Assembly (NCBI RefSeq): GCF_008728515.1
Contig: NC_044996.1
Span: forward strand, 105,921,467-105,985,466
Origin: Papio anubis
Lineage: Eukaryota > Chordata > Mammalia > Primates > Cercopithecidae
Direction: 5' to 3'
DNA: 64,000 bases
Shown: in pieces, positions 33,425 through 43,635 of the stretch
How the letters are laid out: every line of letters begins with the position of its first letter
Position numbering within the stretch: the first letter of the stretch is position 1
Notes under the pieces: generated by a model
Told to the model about the DNA's origin: nothing
The model's database searches: none
What the model saw: the letters and a program-made list of their open reading frames with translations, nothing else
Made by a program: the position numbers and the translations under genes

Positions 33425-34459
33425 CTTTGTGGTTTTATCTGCCTTTGGTCTTTGATGATGGTGATGTACTGATGGGGTTTTGGTGTGGGTGTCCCTTCTG
33501 TTTGTTAGTTTTCCTTCTAACAGTCAGCATCCTCAGCTGTAGGTCTGTTGGAGTTTGCTTGAGGTCCACCCCAGACCCTGATTGCCTGAGTATCAGCAGC
33601 GGAGGCTACAGAAGATAGAATATTGCTGAACAGCGAGTGTTGCTATCTGATTCTTGCTCTGGAAGCTTCATCTCAGGGGTGTATTCCACCATGTGAGGTG
33701 TGAGGTGTCGGTCTGCACCAAGTGGGGGATGTCTCCCAGTTAGGCTACTCAGGGGTCAGGGACCCACTTGTGCAGGCAGTCTGTCTATTCTCAGATCTCG
33801 ACCTTCGTGCTGGGAGATCCACTGCTCTCTTCAAATCTGTCAGACAGGGACATTTACCTCTGCTGAGGTTTCTGCTGCTTTTTGTGTAGCTATGACCTGT
33901 CCCCAGAGGAGGAGTCTACAGAGGCAGGCTGGCCTCCTTGAGCTGTGTTGGGCTCCACCCAATTTGAGCTTCCAGGCGGCTTTGTTTACCTACTTAAGCC
34001 TCAGCAATGGCTGTTGCCCCTCCCCCAGCCTCACTACCACCTTGCAGTTAGATCTCAGACTGCCACGCTAGCAATGAGGGAGGCTCCGTGGGCTTGGGTC
34101 CCTCTGGGCCAGGTGTGGGATATAATCTCCTGGTGTGCCCTTTGCTAAGAGCCTTGGTAAAGCACAGTATTAGGGTGGGAGTTACCTGATTTTCCAGATG
34201 TTGTGTGTCTCAATTTCCTTTGGCTAGGAAAAGGAATTCCCTTCTCCCTTGCACTTCCCAGGTGAGGTGATGCCTCGCCCTGCTTCAGCTCTTGCTAGTC
34301 GGGCTGTACCCATGTACCAACGCCAACTGTCCGACATGTCCCAGTGAGATGAACCCAGTACCTCAGTTGAAAATGCAGAAATCACCCGTCTTCTGTGTCG
34401 CTCATGCTGGGAGCTGTAGGCTGGAGCTGTTCCTATTCGGCCATCTTGGGCATGCCCCT
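33425..34459 (-). promoter_or_regulatory. L1 5' UTR promoter region with YY1 site
   Basis: The internal L1 promoter is present to its first bases. The YY1 site CAAGATGGCCG lies at the extreme 5' end (34438-34448 in reverse), which in L1 directs accurate start of transcription. The segment at about 33560-33695, next to ORF1, is the 5' UTR stretch present in older L1PA and lost in the youngest ones. The 5' UTR of L1PA also carries an antisense promoter, which here would fire to the plus strand; activity is not evident from sequence. Confidence 0.82.
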
Positions 34460-34473
34460 CCTTTGGGAGTTTT

Positions 34474-34800
34474 AACCTGGGATAGGTGTAAGCATTAGGT
34501 CAGGTGACAGAGGCTTCAAGAGGTAAAGTTCAGGAGCTGCCTGGCAACCATGTTTTGCACCCTGTGGAGAAGGCTGGGCTGTAGTGAGAGAGGGCCATAT
34601 AGAGGAAATGACAGAGAAGTCATGATAAGAGCTGGGGGGATCAAGTAGACCCTTGTCCCAGCTGTTCCTGGGCTTGACCACATTCCTCCTTCAGGGGACA
34701 CTCCAGTATCCTTACCATAAATCTGCATCCCCTCTCTTTTTTTTTTGACTCAACAAAGTTCAAATTGGTTTCTGTCACTTTCAACCAAATCATTTTTTGG
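34474..34800. repeat. Right part of ancient repeat interrupted by L1
   Basis: Continues the repeat seen at 28861-29040. It ends with ACAAAGTTCAAATTGGTTTCTGTCACTTTCAACC, the 3' motif of an old dispersed mammalian repeat with a CAACCAAA-type end. Family not named. Confidence 0.45.
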
Positions 34801-35088
34801 ACCAAAGGGAAAACAAGCAAGAAAGTAAAAAATGATGGTTGGGTTAAGGCTAGTGGATGAACTTGGGGCTCGGTGGTCCCTTATGCATGATAGAAGTGGG
34901 TCACACAGTTAGTTCTGAGCTTTCTAGCAGTCAGCCCAAAGAGAGAGGCGTGGTTTATAAGATTCACAGTGTCTACACAAATCAAAATAAACCAGTTGGT
35001 CAGAAGCAACATTCATTGTGGTATAATACTGCGACCAGATGGGAACCTTCTATGTGGGTCTTTTTAGAGAGGGTAATGGGCATTATGA

Positions 35089-35252
35089 CAGTGGTTCTTA
35101 AAGTGTCTTCTGCATCAGCAGCATCATCATCACCTGGGAACTTGGTAGAAATACAGTCTTATATTTGTACTCTGAGTGTGGGGGCCTGGCAATCTGTGTT
35201 TAAAGAAGCCCCCCTCCTGATTCTGAAGCATGCTAATGTTTGAGAGACACTT
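35089..35252 (-). mobile_element. MER5A hAT-Charlie element
   Basis: Starts CAGTGGTTCTTAAAGTG, contains GCATCAGCAGC and ATCACCTGGGAACTTGGTAGAAAT, and ends near TTTGAGAGACACTT. Flanks CATTATGA and AAATATGA match at six of eight, possibly the hAT duplication. Confidence 0.88.
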
Positions 35253-36844
35253 AAATATGATAAGCTATGTCCCTACAACATCCCATCTCAAGGATCAGCC
35301 CAGCAATGAGCTTTATAGGGCTCTTTCTCATGATGGTGTTCAATAATTACAGTGACTGTCTGTTGTTTTGCTTGCCCCACACCAGTCTTCCAATTGCAGA
35401 ATTCCTCCTCCACCATCCTCTGTGGTCTGGGGGAGATGGTCATGTGACCCAGGCCTGACCAATCATAAGATACTGTCCTCTGATTCAACATGATTGCTTC
35501 AAGGGCATCACATGACCCAAGCAGGGCCAATCAGGAGCTCTTCATGAGATCTGAAAGATGAATGCTGGTGGAGAGTGATAGAGGGGTCTTCTTCTTTTCT
35601 GATAGCAAATTGAAAGATGGGGGCTCAGGCTGCTAGCTGCCATCATTCCCCCTGTGGGAAGAACCTATCTGTGGCAGGGGAGAATGGGGCCAACATGGGA
35701 ACAGAAGTAGGGACCAGCAGAGCTGAGAGAGAAAGACTGAAGGGAGGTTGGGGGAGAGAGAGAAAGAGGAGACTGATTTGATATTCTTCATGCTCCTGGT
35801 CCAAGAATCCATGCCTTAACTGCTATACTCTACTGCCTCTCACAGCAGAAAAGCCCTAAAGACTTTCCCAACTGGACTGAGGCCAGAAATGAATCATTCT
35901 AAATCTGTGGCTCCCTGTGAAAACTGACAATACCATGGCTGATACTCTATTTCTGGCTTGTGGGAAGGAAGGGATATGAGTTGTAGGCCTTCAGGTACGT
36001 CTTTGGAGTAGCTAGGATGAGGCCTGAATGGAAGGACAGAAGTTTCTTCCTCAAGGAGTACCCCCTCTTGACTTGGAATCTAGCCAGGCGTATATTTTGC
36101 TACAAGTTGCTCTTGAAAGGTATGCCAGGAAGTTCCATGGTTCAAAGTTAAACAGCCTATGTGCTCTTTACTGAAATTTGCAGGGCTGAAATGGCCATCT
36201 GCTTTACAAATGGTCTAGCCTGAAATTATTATGGCACAACCCTATCACAGATGCTGGACACACATGGGTTTCTCAACACCCCTATTATTAAATGGAGAAT
36301 TGTGGGGTGTGTACATTTTTCTGAATGGAAGGTTCTTAACTTTCATGAATTTTCAAAGGATTGTGACTCTAAAAAATGTTCTAAAATATATTACCCCATG
36401 GTAGGAAACACTGGGATGTCTTTGCTCTTCTGTACTAAAAAGGACCAAGACAATTTTCTGAGTAAAACCTTGACTTGGCTGATGGTGCTGCCTTAGAACA
36501 CCTCCCCAGCATCCCTCTCTCCTCACCCTCGGTGTCAGAGAGAGAGGCCTTCTTCTCAGGCTGTGTCCTCATCAGGCTCTTCAGCTTCCCCAGATGTCAA
36601 AACCCAGCACGGCTAATTGTTAAACCATGTGGCTCCACATCCAAATGGTAACACTTAGTTTACAAACTCTGGATATTTGATTCGGAGTCTATCCCTGAAT
36701 GTACTGTGGCTTAATGCCTACCAAAGGTGGGAGGAAAAAAATTATGGAGGATTTCCTGAAAGAGACACAGTCTATATATCCCATACTCTTAGATTTATCT
36801 TTGGATTAAGTCAGAGCTAAGAAGTGAAATGGTAAAGAGGGGTG
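35253..36844. other. Mostly unassigned sequence; old CCAAT-bearing repeat at 35385-35740
   Basis: 35385-35740 holds CATGTGACCCAGGCCTGACCAATC and a second CATGACCCAAGCAGGGCCAATC, the twin CCAAT units of the same old repeat family as 28861-34800. The rest, including 36230-36500, appears unique. No gene is recognised. Confidence 0.4.
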
Positions 36845-36979
36845 GGTAAGAGCAGTTGGCCTGAGGTCAAGTTCTAGATACACTAGTTACTAGCTGTGCT
36901 ACCCTGGGCAAGTGCCTTCAATTTTCTGTGCTCAATTTTCTGATGTGTAAAATGGGCTTAATGATAGTACCAGCTTCTT
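36845..36979 (+). mobile_element. MIR SINE, 5' part; 3' part at 37773-37850
   Basis: TTACTAGCTGTGCTACCCTGGGCAAGT and GTAAAATGGGCTTAATGATAGTACC are the MIR head and core. The element continues after an 793-bp insertion with GTTATTGTGAAGATTAAATGAGCTCATACATGTAAATGC at 37780-37820, the next segment of MIR. The two halves are therefore one MIR. Confidence 0.88.
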
Positions 36980-37772
36980 TGTGGTAGATTGCACTATTGG
37001 TCCCAATCCTTCAGTCCTCCCTAAATCTACGCCCTTTGCCTTGTAACTTTGAAAAGTTACCCTCAAGTGGCTGGGTGCAGTGGCTCATGCCTGTAATCCT
37101 GACACTTTGGGAGGCTGCAGTGGGTAAATCATTTGAGCTCAGGAGTTCAAGACCAGCCTGGGCAACATGGTGAAATGCCATCTCTACAAAAAATACAAAA
37201 ATTAGCTGCGCATGGTGGCTCACGCCTATAGTCCCAGCTACTTGGGAAGCTGAGGTGGGAGGATTACTTAAGCCACAGGAGGCAGAGGTTGTAATGAGCC
37301 AAGATCATGCCACTGCACTCCAGCCTGGGTGACAGAGTGAGACTTTGTTTAAAAAAAAAAGTTACCCTCCTATAGTGGGCAGAGTGGTCTGCCTCACTCC
37401 TTGATTCAGGGTTTAGCAATGTGACTTGCCTTGGCCAATGGGATGTGAACAGATGTGATACAAGTGAAATGCTTGAAGTGGGCTTGTGCAACGGGGCTTA
37501 CTCTCTTGTGCCTCTGCCATTACCATAAGGACACACCTGCTGAACTGTGAGACGTGGAAAGAGCTGAGTCACCCCAGCTGCCCCCAGTCTAGATCAGCTC
37601 GCTCCTGCCAACCCCCAGGTGCATGAGCAAGTCCAGGCAAGATTAGCAGAGCTGCCCAGCCTGGCACAGCCCAGATCAGCTGTACCTGCAGATATCAAGA
37701 AGTAAATGTTGAGTGCTATATGCCACTAAGGTTTTGTGATTATCTGTTATGTAGCAAATGCCTGCTAATACA
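36980..37772 (+). mobile_element. MLT1-like LTR (ERVL-MaLR), inserted in MIR, carries AluJ
   Basis: Begins TGTGGTAGATTGCACTATTGG and ends TATGTAGCAAATGCCTGCTAATACA, the terminal motif of old MaLR-type LTRs. Interior includes GACTTGCCTTGGCCAATGGGATG and CTGTGAGACGTGG. Without the Alu it is about 490 bp, normal for this group. Subfamily uncertain. Target duplication decayed. Confidence 0.72.
37065..37356 (+). mobile_element. AluJ, inside the MLT1-like LTR
   Basis: Full-length Alu with TTTGAGCTCAGGAGTTCAAGACCAGCC and CTCTACAAAAAATACAAAAATTAGC, J-type traits. The 13-bp duplication AAAAGTTACCCTC is at 37052-37064 and 37357-37369, exact. Confidence 0.93.
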
Positions 37773-37850
37773 GTCATGGTGTTATTGTGAAGATTAAATG
37801 AGCTCATACATGTAAATGCTTAAGATAGTGACTATTGCTTATGCTTAGAA

Positions 37851-38848
37851 TGTACTGGGCATGCTACACACATCTGCTTTGAATATCCAGGATTTTGTTC
37901 TGTCTGCCATGTTGCAGCTATCCCCAGTGCCTGGAAGAAGAGTTTGGAGTTGTGAGTAGCTGAGATGGAATAGATTTCTAACCACCTAATCTAGTGCTCA
38001 GGACTTTGAACATGTGGTAACCACTCTTCTGGGACAGCCCCTGTTTCCTGCTTGCTCTGGCTTTGATCTCTTTGGATCAGACATTAGGATGAGAGTGGAG
38101 ACTTTGTCTTGCTGACTGCTGTATCCCTCATGTCCAAAATAGTTACTGACACACAGTAGGTTTTTGATAAACATCAGTTGGCTGATTACAGACTTTCACT
38201 TCCAGCTTAACCTTAGTCGCATCACTTCTCAATTCCAATGAACTCCTGCTAGCTCTTTGTCCCTATTCCCAAGCATGCTTGAAGCCAGTGGGGTGGTAAA
38301 GTCTAGACCCCATGGGAGACAATTAAGATCTGGGAAAGGGAGCAAGGCCTGTCAGCTACCTCCTTTCCCCAGGAGCCACAGGCAGGGCAGCCCTACTTGT
38401 AAGTGGGGTTGAAAGTTGTCAAATGATGCAGTTTGAGGGATATGAAAGTGTTATTTTTTTAAATAGCCACCCGTCCATGGTTTCTAAAATTCTACCCAGA
38501 GTTTCTACTTGTGTTATGCTATACTCCTTTCTTACTACTGGCTTAAAAATGCAAGTATTCTCATGAGGCATGCCACTTTTATGACTTAACTCTTTAGTAT
38601 GAATGCATTTCTAGAAGTATTCCTTTTATAAACATATATAATTATACTTAGATAATGCATTCAGAAAGCATTTTTCCAGAACCTACTACCTTGCTGGGTA
38701 CAAAAGATGCAAAGATATTGTGCCCTCAAGGAGTGTTAGGCTGGTGGGAAGTGTTTCATGGCTATAGCTTTCCATGAAGTGGGATACGATCAGTACCTTC
38801 AGAGAAATGATGATGATAATAATTATAGCCATTTGCAAAAGTGGTCAC
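37851..38848. other. Unique sequence with one L2 piece
   Basis: An L2 3' fragment on the plus strand is visible at 38060-38185 (GAGACTTTGTCTTGCTGACTGC, then CACACAGTAGGTTTTTGATAAAC). The rest shows no recognised repeat or gene; 38450-38660 is AT-rich. Confidence 0.5.
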
Positions 38849-39325
38849 AGATTCTTTCCCTCCTTGAATCTATGTTCTCATAATGTGGATTTTTGTATCT
38901 CGAGGTGAAGCTTTTCTATACCCCTTGAGTCTGAGCTGTTCTCATGCTGTGGCCAATGGGGGACATTGGCAAATGGGACATAAGTTGAGAGTTGAATGAT
39001 GCCTGCACTTCAGGGCTTGCCCTCTTGCTACTCTTGGACTCCAGCTACCGTGTCATAGCTTGGACTAGTCTGCTGGGGACTGAGCGACACATGACCCTGT
39101 CACCACCATTGCCAACAGCCAGCCAATGTCTGGGCATGTGAGCAAGGCCACTCAGGACTAGCCAGTCCCCAGCTGAGCCTCTAATTGACCACAAATGCCT
39201 ATGTGAGCCTAGCTAAAATCCACAGAACCCAGATTGGATCAGAAGAACTGACCAGTAGAATCATTATTCTTTCAAACCACTAAGTCTTAGAGTATGAATT
39301 AACGATCAGCAATAGATAACTGATG
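38849..39325 (+). mobile_element. MLT1-like ancient LTR
   Basis: GCTGTGGCCAATGGGGGAC in the first part, a GCCAACAGCCAGCC region, and the end AACCACTAAGTC followed by CAGCAATAGATAACTGATG are typical of old MaLR-type LTRs. Solo LTR; subfamily uncertain. Confidence 0.65.
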
Positions 39326-39334
39326 ATAGTAATA

Positions 39335-39575
39335 ATAGTAATAATGATAGCTTCCATTTACTGGTTGCTTATGATGTACTGAGCATGGTACACACATTAA
39401 TTTAATATGCATTTACTTAATAACTGCAACAGCTCTACAAGGAAGGTAAGAATTTACTATTCCACACTAAGGAAAGAGAGGCACAGAGCAGTTCAACCTC
39501 TCACCCAAGGCCACACAGCTAGTTAGTGGAGGAACCTGGATTCAGTTCCAAGTTTCCAAGACTCCATACTGGTGT
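39335..39575 (-). mobile_element. MIR SINE, antisense, near full length
   Basis: Reads through the reversed MIR from ATTTACTGGTTGCTTATGATG to GGAAAGAGAGGCACAGAGCAG, CAAGGCCACACAGCTAGTTAG and ACCTGGATTCAGTTCC. One of the longest MIRs in the window. Confidence 0.9.
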
Positions 39576-40700
39576 TTGTAAGATGGCACCAGGCCACCTA
39601 CTGCAGTATTACAGAGACAGCTTGCCTGGAGTCCAGATGAAAACTCTTTCCTTCTGGGGGCCTGGGTCACAGGGAGCAGAGGAGGCAGAGGTTCTCCCTA
39701 TGTCTACCTCATAATTGTACCTAGGGCATGCACTTTCTGCTGAGACACCCCTTTAAGAGTAGCCCCATCCAGAGGAAAGACACCTGTCTCATCTCTCTCC
39801 CAGTGACAAATGTCCTCACCTCCTCCTTGCTGTGTATAATCAGCCCCTTTCTGAAATTTCACGTAAGCATTCCCCAGTCCCTGGCTATTTTTCTGGGCCC
39901 AACATCTCTCAGCTGCCAATCTGTGACAAGCTCCCCACTCCAACCCCCAAGGGCTGTTAGGGTGATTTGTCAATAATAAATTCTGAAGCAAATTGAAATA
40001 TTTTGCAACAGCATAAAAACAAATGGAAGAAAACGGTTCCCATCCCGAAATGCTGATTGAATCAAATATTGCAATATCGATTGTATGATACATTTTCATA
40101 TTTAATTCAATGAAAACCATGGGGTTCGAATGCTTTCCATTACCCTACAGAATTTTTCAGTTTGCTGGAGAATTTATTATTGGTGTGCCACCCAAATCGG
40201 ATTACTATTGAATCAAAACCCTGCCACGTTATTCAATCAAAGACCATGATTCTAACCCCAAGAGTCGATCATTACCGCTTTTCCCAAAGTGTATTTCCTT
40301 TTCCCTGTTTCACACAGGAATGGCCAGTTCTTTTATCTGTCTGTACATCATCCAGCCCTCCTCCTCATGCTGCAGTTAAAATCTACCAGTGACAAAAACC
40401 TAGCCAAAATAACAACTGGCTTTACAATATCAATAGCAATCTAGGCTTTTCTGGGAATTTATGCTCTTGCTTTCCTGTTTTTGTCTTTTTCTCCAGGCCG
40501 TGATATGGGCATGTGTCTGCCACCTACACTAGGTTACTTATCAGAGGCAGTTAGTCACCATGTCACCACTAGGTAGACATGGAACTTGGGGGCTCACAGC
40601 AAATGCTGTCAGTGCTCCCCACATCCCTTGAGAGCCTTCTCCCATGTTTATGCATGACACTTTCCAGTTGCTTTAATTCCCAACAACCAGCACCCTTGTT
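39576..40700. other. Repeat-poor stretch, candidate conserved element at 39965-40300
   Basis: No repeat is recognised for over 1.1 kb. 39965-40300 is AT-rich and shows repeated TGATTGAAT/TTCAAT/ATTGAATC cores and an ATCGATTG motif (near 40078), the kind of sites bound by CUT or homeodomain factors. Frames at 39704-40120 oppose each other and lack domains. Regulatory role is inference. Confidence 0.3.
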
Positions 40701-40706
40701 ACCTGT

Positions 40707-41117
40707 TGTATTAGTATGTTCTCCTGTTGTCATAAAGAAATACCTGAGTCTGGGTAATTTTTAAAGAAAAGAAGCTTAATTGGCTCATGGTTCCACAGGC
40801 TGTATAGGAAGCATAGTGGCTTCTGCTTCTGGGGAGGCCTCAGGAAACTTACAGTCATGGTGGAAGGCAAAGGGAGATCTGGCACTTCATATGGCCAGAG
40901 CAGGAGGAAGAGAGAGAGTTGGGAGGTGCCACACGCTTTTAAATGACCAGATCCCATGAGAAATCAGTATCACAATGACAGTACCAAGGTGGATGGTTTT
41001 AAACCACGAGAAACTGCCCCATGATCCAACCACCTCCCACCAGGCCCCACCTCCAACACTGGGGATTACAATTCATAATGAGATTTGTGGGTAGGAACAC
41101 AGATCCAAACCATATAA
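40707..41117 (-). mobile_element. Solo MSTB-type LTR (ERVL-MaLR)
   Basis: Reads reversed: TGTATTAGTATGTTCTCC start, AAGAAATACCTGAGTCTGGG, CTTCTGGGGAGGCCTCAGG, ACCACCTCCCACCAGGCCCC, ending GATCCAAACCATATAA. The 5-bp duplication CCTGT is exact at 40702-40706 and 41118-41122. At about 411 bp it fits MSTB. Confidence 0.9.
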
Positions 41118-41351
41118 CCTGTATTCCAGGAAGGCTGGGAGTGTCTGGGAGTCAAAGTCCCTCTGGGGGCTTTCTTTAAATAGTATTCCAGCTCCCTTGC
41201 TCCCCCGTTGGGACACCTCTGAAGGTGACCAGCCTCCCTGTCTCTAGGAATCCCTTGTGGGATTGGGCCCTTGTTTTCTTTTGTGGGACTTTATTTGACA
41301 TTGCACCCTTACTTGGCCTCTTCCGGGTCCTTGTATCACCTCCTCACTTCC

Positions 41352-41792
41352 TGTTAGGGGCTGAATTGTGTCCTTTCTGAATTCATGTGGTAAAGTCCTA
41401 AATCCTAGTACCTCAGGCTGTGACCTTATTTGGAAGTAGGGTCTCTTAAAGAGGTAATCAAGTTTAAATCATTTGGGTGGCCTGTAATCCAATACGACTG
41501 GTGTCCTTATAAGAAGGGGAAATTTGGACACAGACACAGACTCAAGAGCATGCCATGAAAAGATGAAGGTGGAGATGGGGTTGATGCCAAGGCACCCCCA
41601 AAATTGCCAGCAAACCATCAGAAGCTAGGAAACAGGCATGGAAAAGATTCCCCTCACAGCCCTCAGAAGGAACCAACCCTCCAACACCTCGATCTCAGAC
41701 TTCCAGCCTCCAGAACTGAGACAATACATTTCTGATGTTGAAGCCAGCCAGTGTGTGGGTCTTTGTTATAGCAGCCCTAATGAACGAATATG
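41352..41792 (+). mobile_element. Solo MLT1-type LTR
   Basis: GGGGCTGAATTGTGTCC start, CTGTGACCTTATTTGGAAGTAG, GACTGGTGTCCTTATAAGAAG, GACTTCCAGCCTCCAGAACTG and TTGTTATAGCAGCCCTAATG in consensus order. Ends mutated (AATATG for AATACA). Confidence 0.9.
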
Positions 41793-42375
41793 CTCTCCTA
41801 CCTTTTTCCTGCAGAACTTCTTGATAAAATCACTTCCACATCAACCCAGTCTCAAGGTCTGCCATGGGAACCCATCCAAAGCAGGACTACACCAAGTCCT
41901 CAGAGCTCAGTGCCCCAAATTGTCGCTGTGTTATGTACATGCCTGATTGAGATTGGATTTCCAAAATCCGATTAGAGAACCTCCACTTAAACAAAAAGCC
42001 CACGCTGGTATCTAATAGTGCACGGCATTCAACTGGGACAGACGTGGCAACCTTGGGCTCTGTGGCCACACATATCCTCACACACATCTTTCTTCTGTGC
42101 CCCTCACAGATGTGGCCCTGGCTGCTTCGCCAAAGTTGAATTGAGTGTCCCTGAAAAATATAGCGTAGCATCCTTTCCCTGCCGCGAGACACTAAACCAA
42201 TAAATTATAAATCAGCCAGCAGCCCCGTGACATGAGGATGTAATGAGAAATGCAAAATAAGAAAAGACACAGGGAGGAGGACATGCTCCTCTCTCTCCCC
42301 CAGCTCAGCTCCCTTTGGGCTCAGAAAAAACAATTGCTTTATTTTCTCTGTGTGTCTCTGTTGTTACATGGGTGC
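41793..42375. other. Repeat-free sequence, candidate conserved element
   Basis: No repeat is recognised. 41930-42240 has features suggestive of a regulatory element: CCGATTAGAG (OTX-like TAATC core in reverse) at about 41968, CCGCGAGAC, and ATAAATTATAAATCAGCC near 42200. Conservation cannot be assessed here. Confidence 0.25.
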
Positions 42376-42477
42376 AACACACACACACACACACACACAT
42401 ACCCATATACACCCGCGCGCACACACACACACACCCATATACACCCGCACATGCACACACACACACACACACACACA
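42376..42477. repeat. Compound (CA)n microsatellite
   Basis: Three CA blocks separated by two copies of the same 16-bp interruption ACCCATATACACCCGC (42401-42416 and 42433-42448). The 32-bp spacing indicates duplication of a block-plus-interruption unit. Confidence 0.95.
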
Positions 42478-43479
42478 GTGTCATTACTAATCAACCAGAG
42501 GCTGCTATCAGGAACCTGGGAACAAAACCAGGACAATAGAATTATCTGGTTCCTGGGGCTTATAAAACTCCTGGGCTAAAGGGCCAAATCTGTTGCCCAG
42601 GCCAGTTTCCTCTGGCGAGTGGTCAGCCTTGCTCTGTCCGATTCCACCCCGTGGCTGGTGGCCAGGTGAATGCTCACCTTGACCGGCACCTCCCATCCCC
42701 TGGGGTCCTCCAGCACACCTTCTGGAATGCCCTGTGTAAAGGGGCGACTAGCTTGTCTGTCTCTCTTAGGGCGCAGGAGCCAGCTGATCTCCTCTCTTCT
42801 CTGTTTGTTTATTTATTCATTGCCTTGCATCCATTTATTCAGCTATTCAGTGACTGATAGAGGGGGTCTGGGAATGAATATTTTCAAGGCCTCTAGGGAG
42901 CAAAATGATGCTACTAGAAATGCAGGAACAGTCTGTCTTCCTTTCCCACCACTCTCTGCCTGGTGGCTAGTTTCCCATTCGCCTCCATTCTGAGGCCTTT
43001 TGCTCAACACTGCCTGCCCCTTTCACTCCTCATCCTGACCCAGAGGCTTCCTTTCCCGCACTTAGAGTCAAAATGCCTGCAGTCTACTAATAGAGCCACT
43101 TCCCTACAGTATAAAAATCCCCAAAGCCTCAAAAACAATGGTTTGGCAAAAAACTCTCTTGATGGCACAAGCTGGCCAGAATGGATGTGAGGTTATTTAG
43201 GGTCTTATGTAACCCCAGTTCATGTGACTATTCATGCATTTTTGCTGCAGAAATGTTGAAGTGTTTGATTGTGAGGCGCTACCCCAGACCCTGCTGGGGT
43301 TTCATGTAAAATGTGGTAAATGTACCGTATAACCTTCCTAAAACCTGAAAAATTCAGAATTCTGAAACCTATCTATCTCTATGGTTTGGATAAGGGCTTG
43401 TGGACCCACACCAGCTTCCAAATATTGAGTGAATGTCAAGTGCTGGGGCAGAGCTGACCTCTTTCCAAAGCACATCACA
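42478..43479. other. Unique sequence, possible DNA-transposon scrap
   Basis: No gene is recognised. 43225-43400, with CTGAAAAATTCAGAATTCTGAAACC, resembles an old DNA-transposon fragment but I cannot name it. Overlapping frames near 42650-42993 have no domain. Confidence 0.35.
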
Positions 43480-43635
43480 TCATATAATAACAACAGTGTG
43501 TGTGCGGTGTTAATCCCACTTTACAGATGAAGAAACTGAGGCCCAGAGAGTTAAACAACTTGCCCTAGGTCCCCAGCTAATAAATGGTGGAGCTAGGAAT
43601 TGAACTCATCTGTATTTGGCCCCAAGCTTTTAACT
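43480..43635 (-). mobile_element. MIR SINE, antisense
   Basis: CACTTTACAGATGAAGAAACTGAGGCCCAGAGAG and AATGGTGGAGCTAGGAATTGAACTC are reversed MIR core and head. Confidence 0.9.

Larger units (their letters stand above)
29041..34459 (-). mobile_element. L1PA-type LINE-1, 5'-complete, antisense
   Basis: A primate L1 of about 5.35 kb (plus tails) with all parts in order on the minus strand: 5' UTR (33425-34459, about 1.03 kb), ORF1 (32300-33424), a 63-bp spacer matching the canonical L1 spacer, ORF2 (29301-32236) and 3' UTR (29108-29300). The target duplication is CCCTTGGGAGTTTT (29027-29040) and CCTTTGGGAGTTTT (34460-34473), one mismatch. The restored empty site reads TT/AAAA on the L1-sense strand, the L1 endonuclease preference. 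It cannot move now: ORF2 is about 0.9 kb short and has stops, ORF1 is frameshifted. Compared with the L1M pieces it is far less diverged. Confidence 0.95.

Noticed and set aside
38810..39360. MLT1-like LTR inserted within the neighbouring MIR
   Set aside because: TAATAATTATAGCC before and AATAATGATAGC after the LTR look alike, but both could be simple-repeat-like MIR ends; the junction is not convincing.
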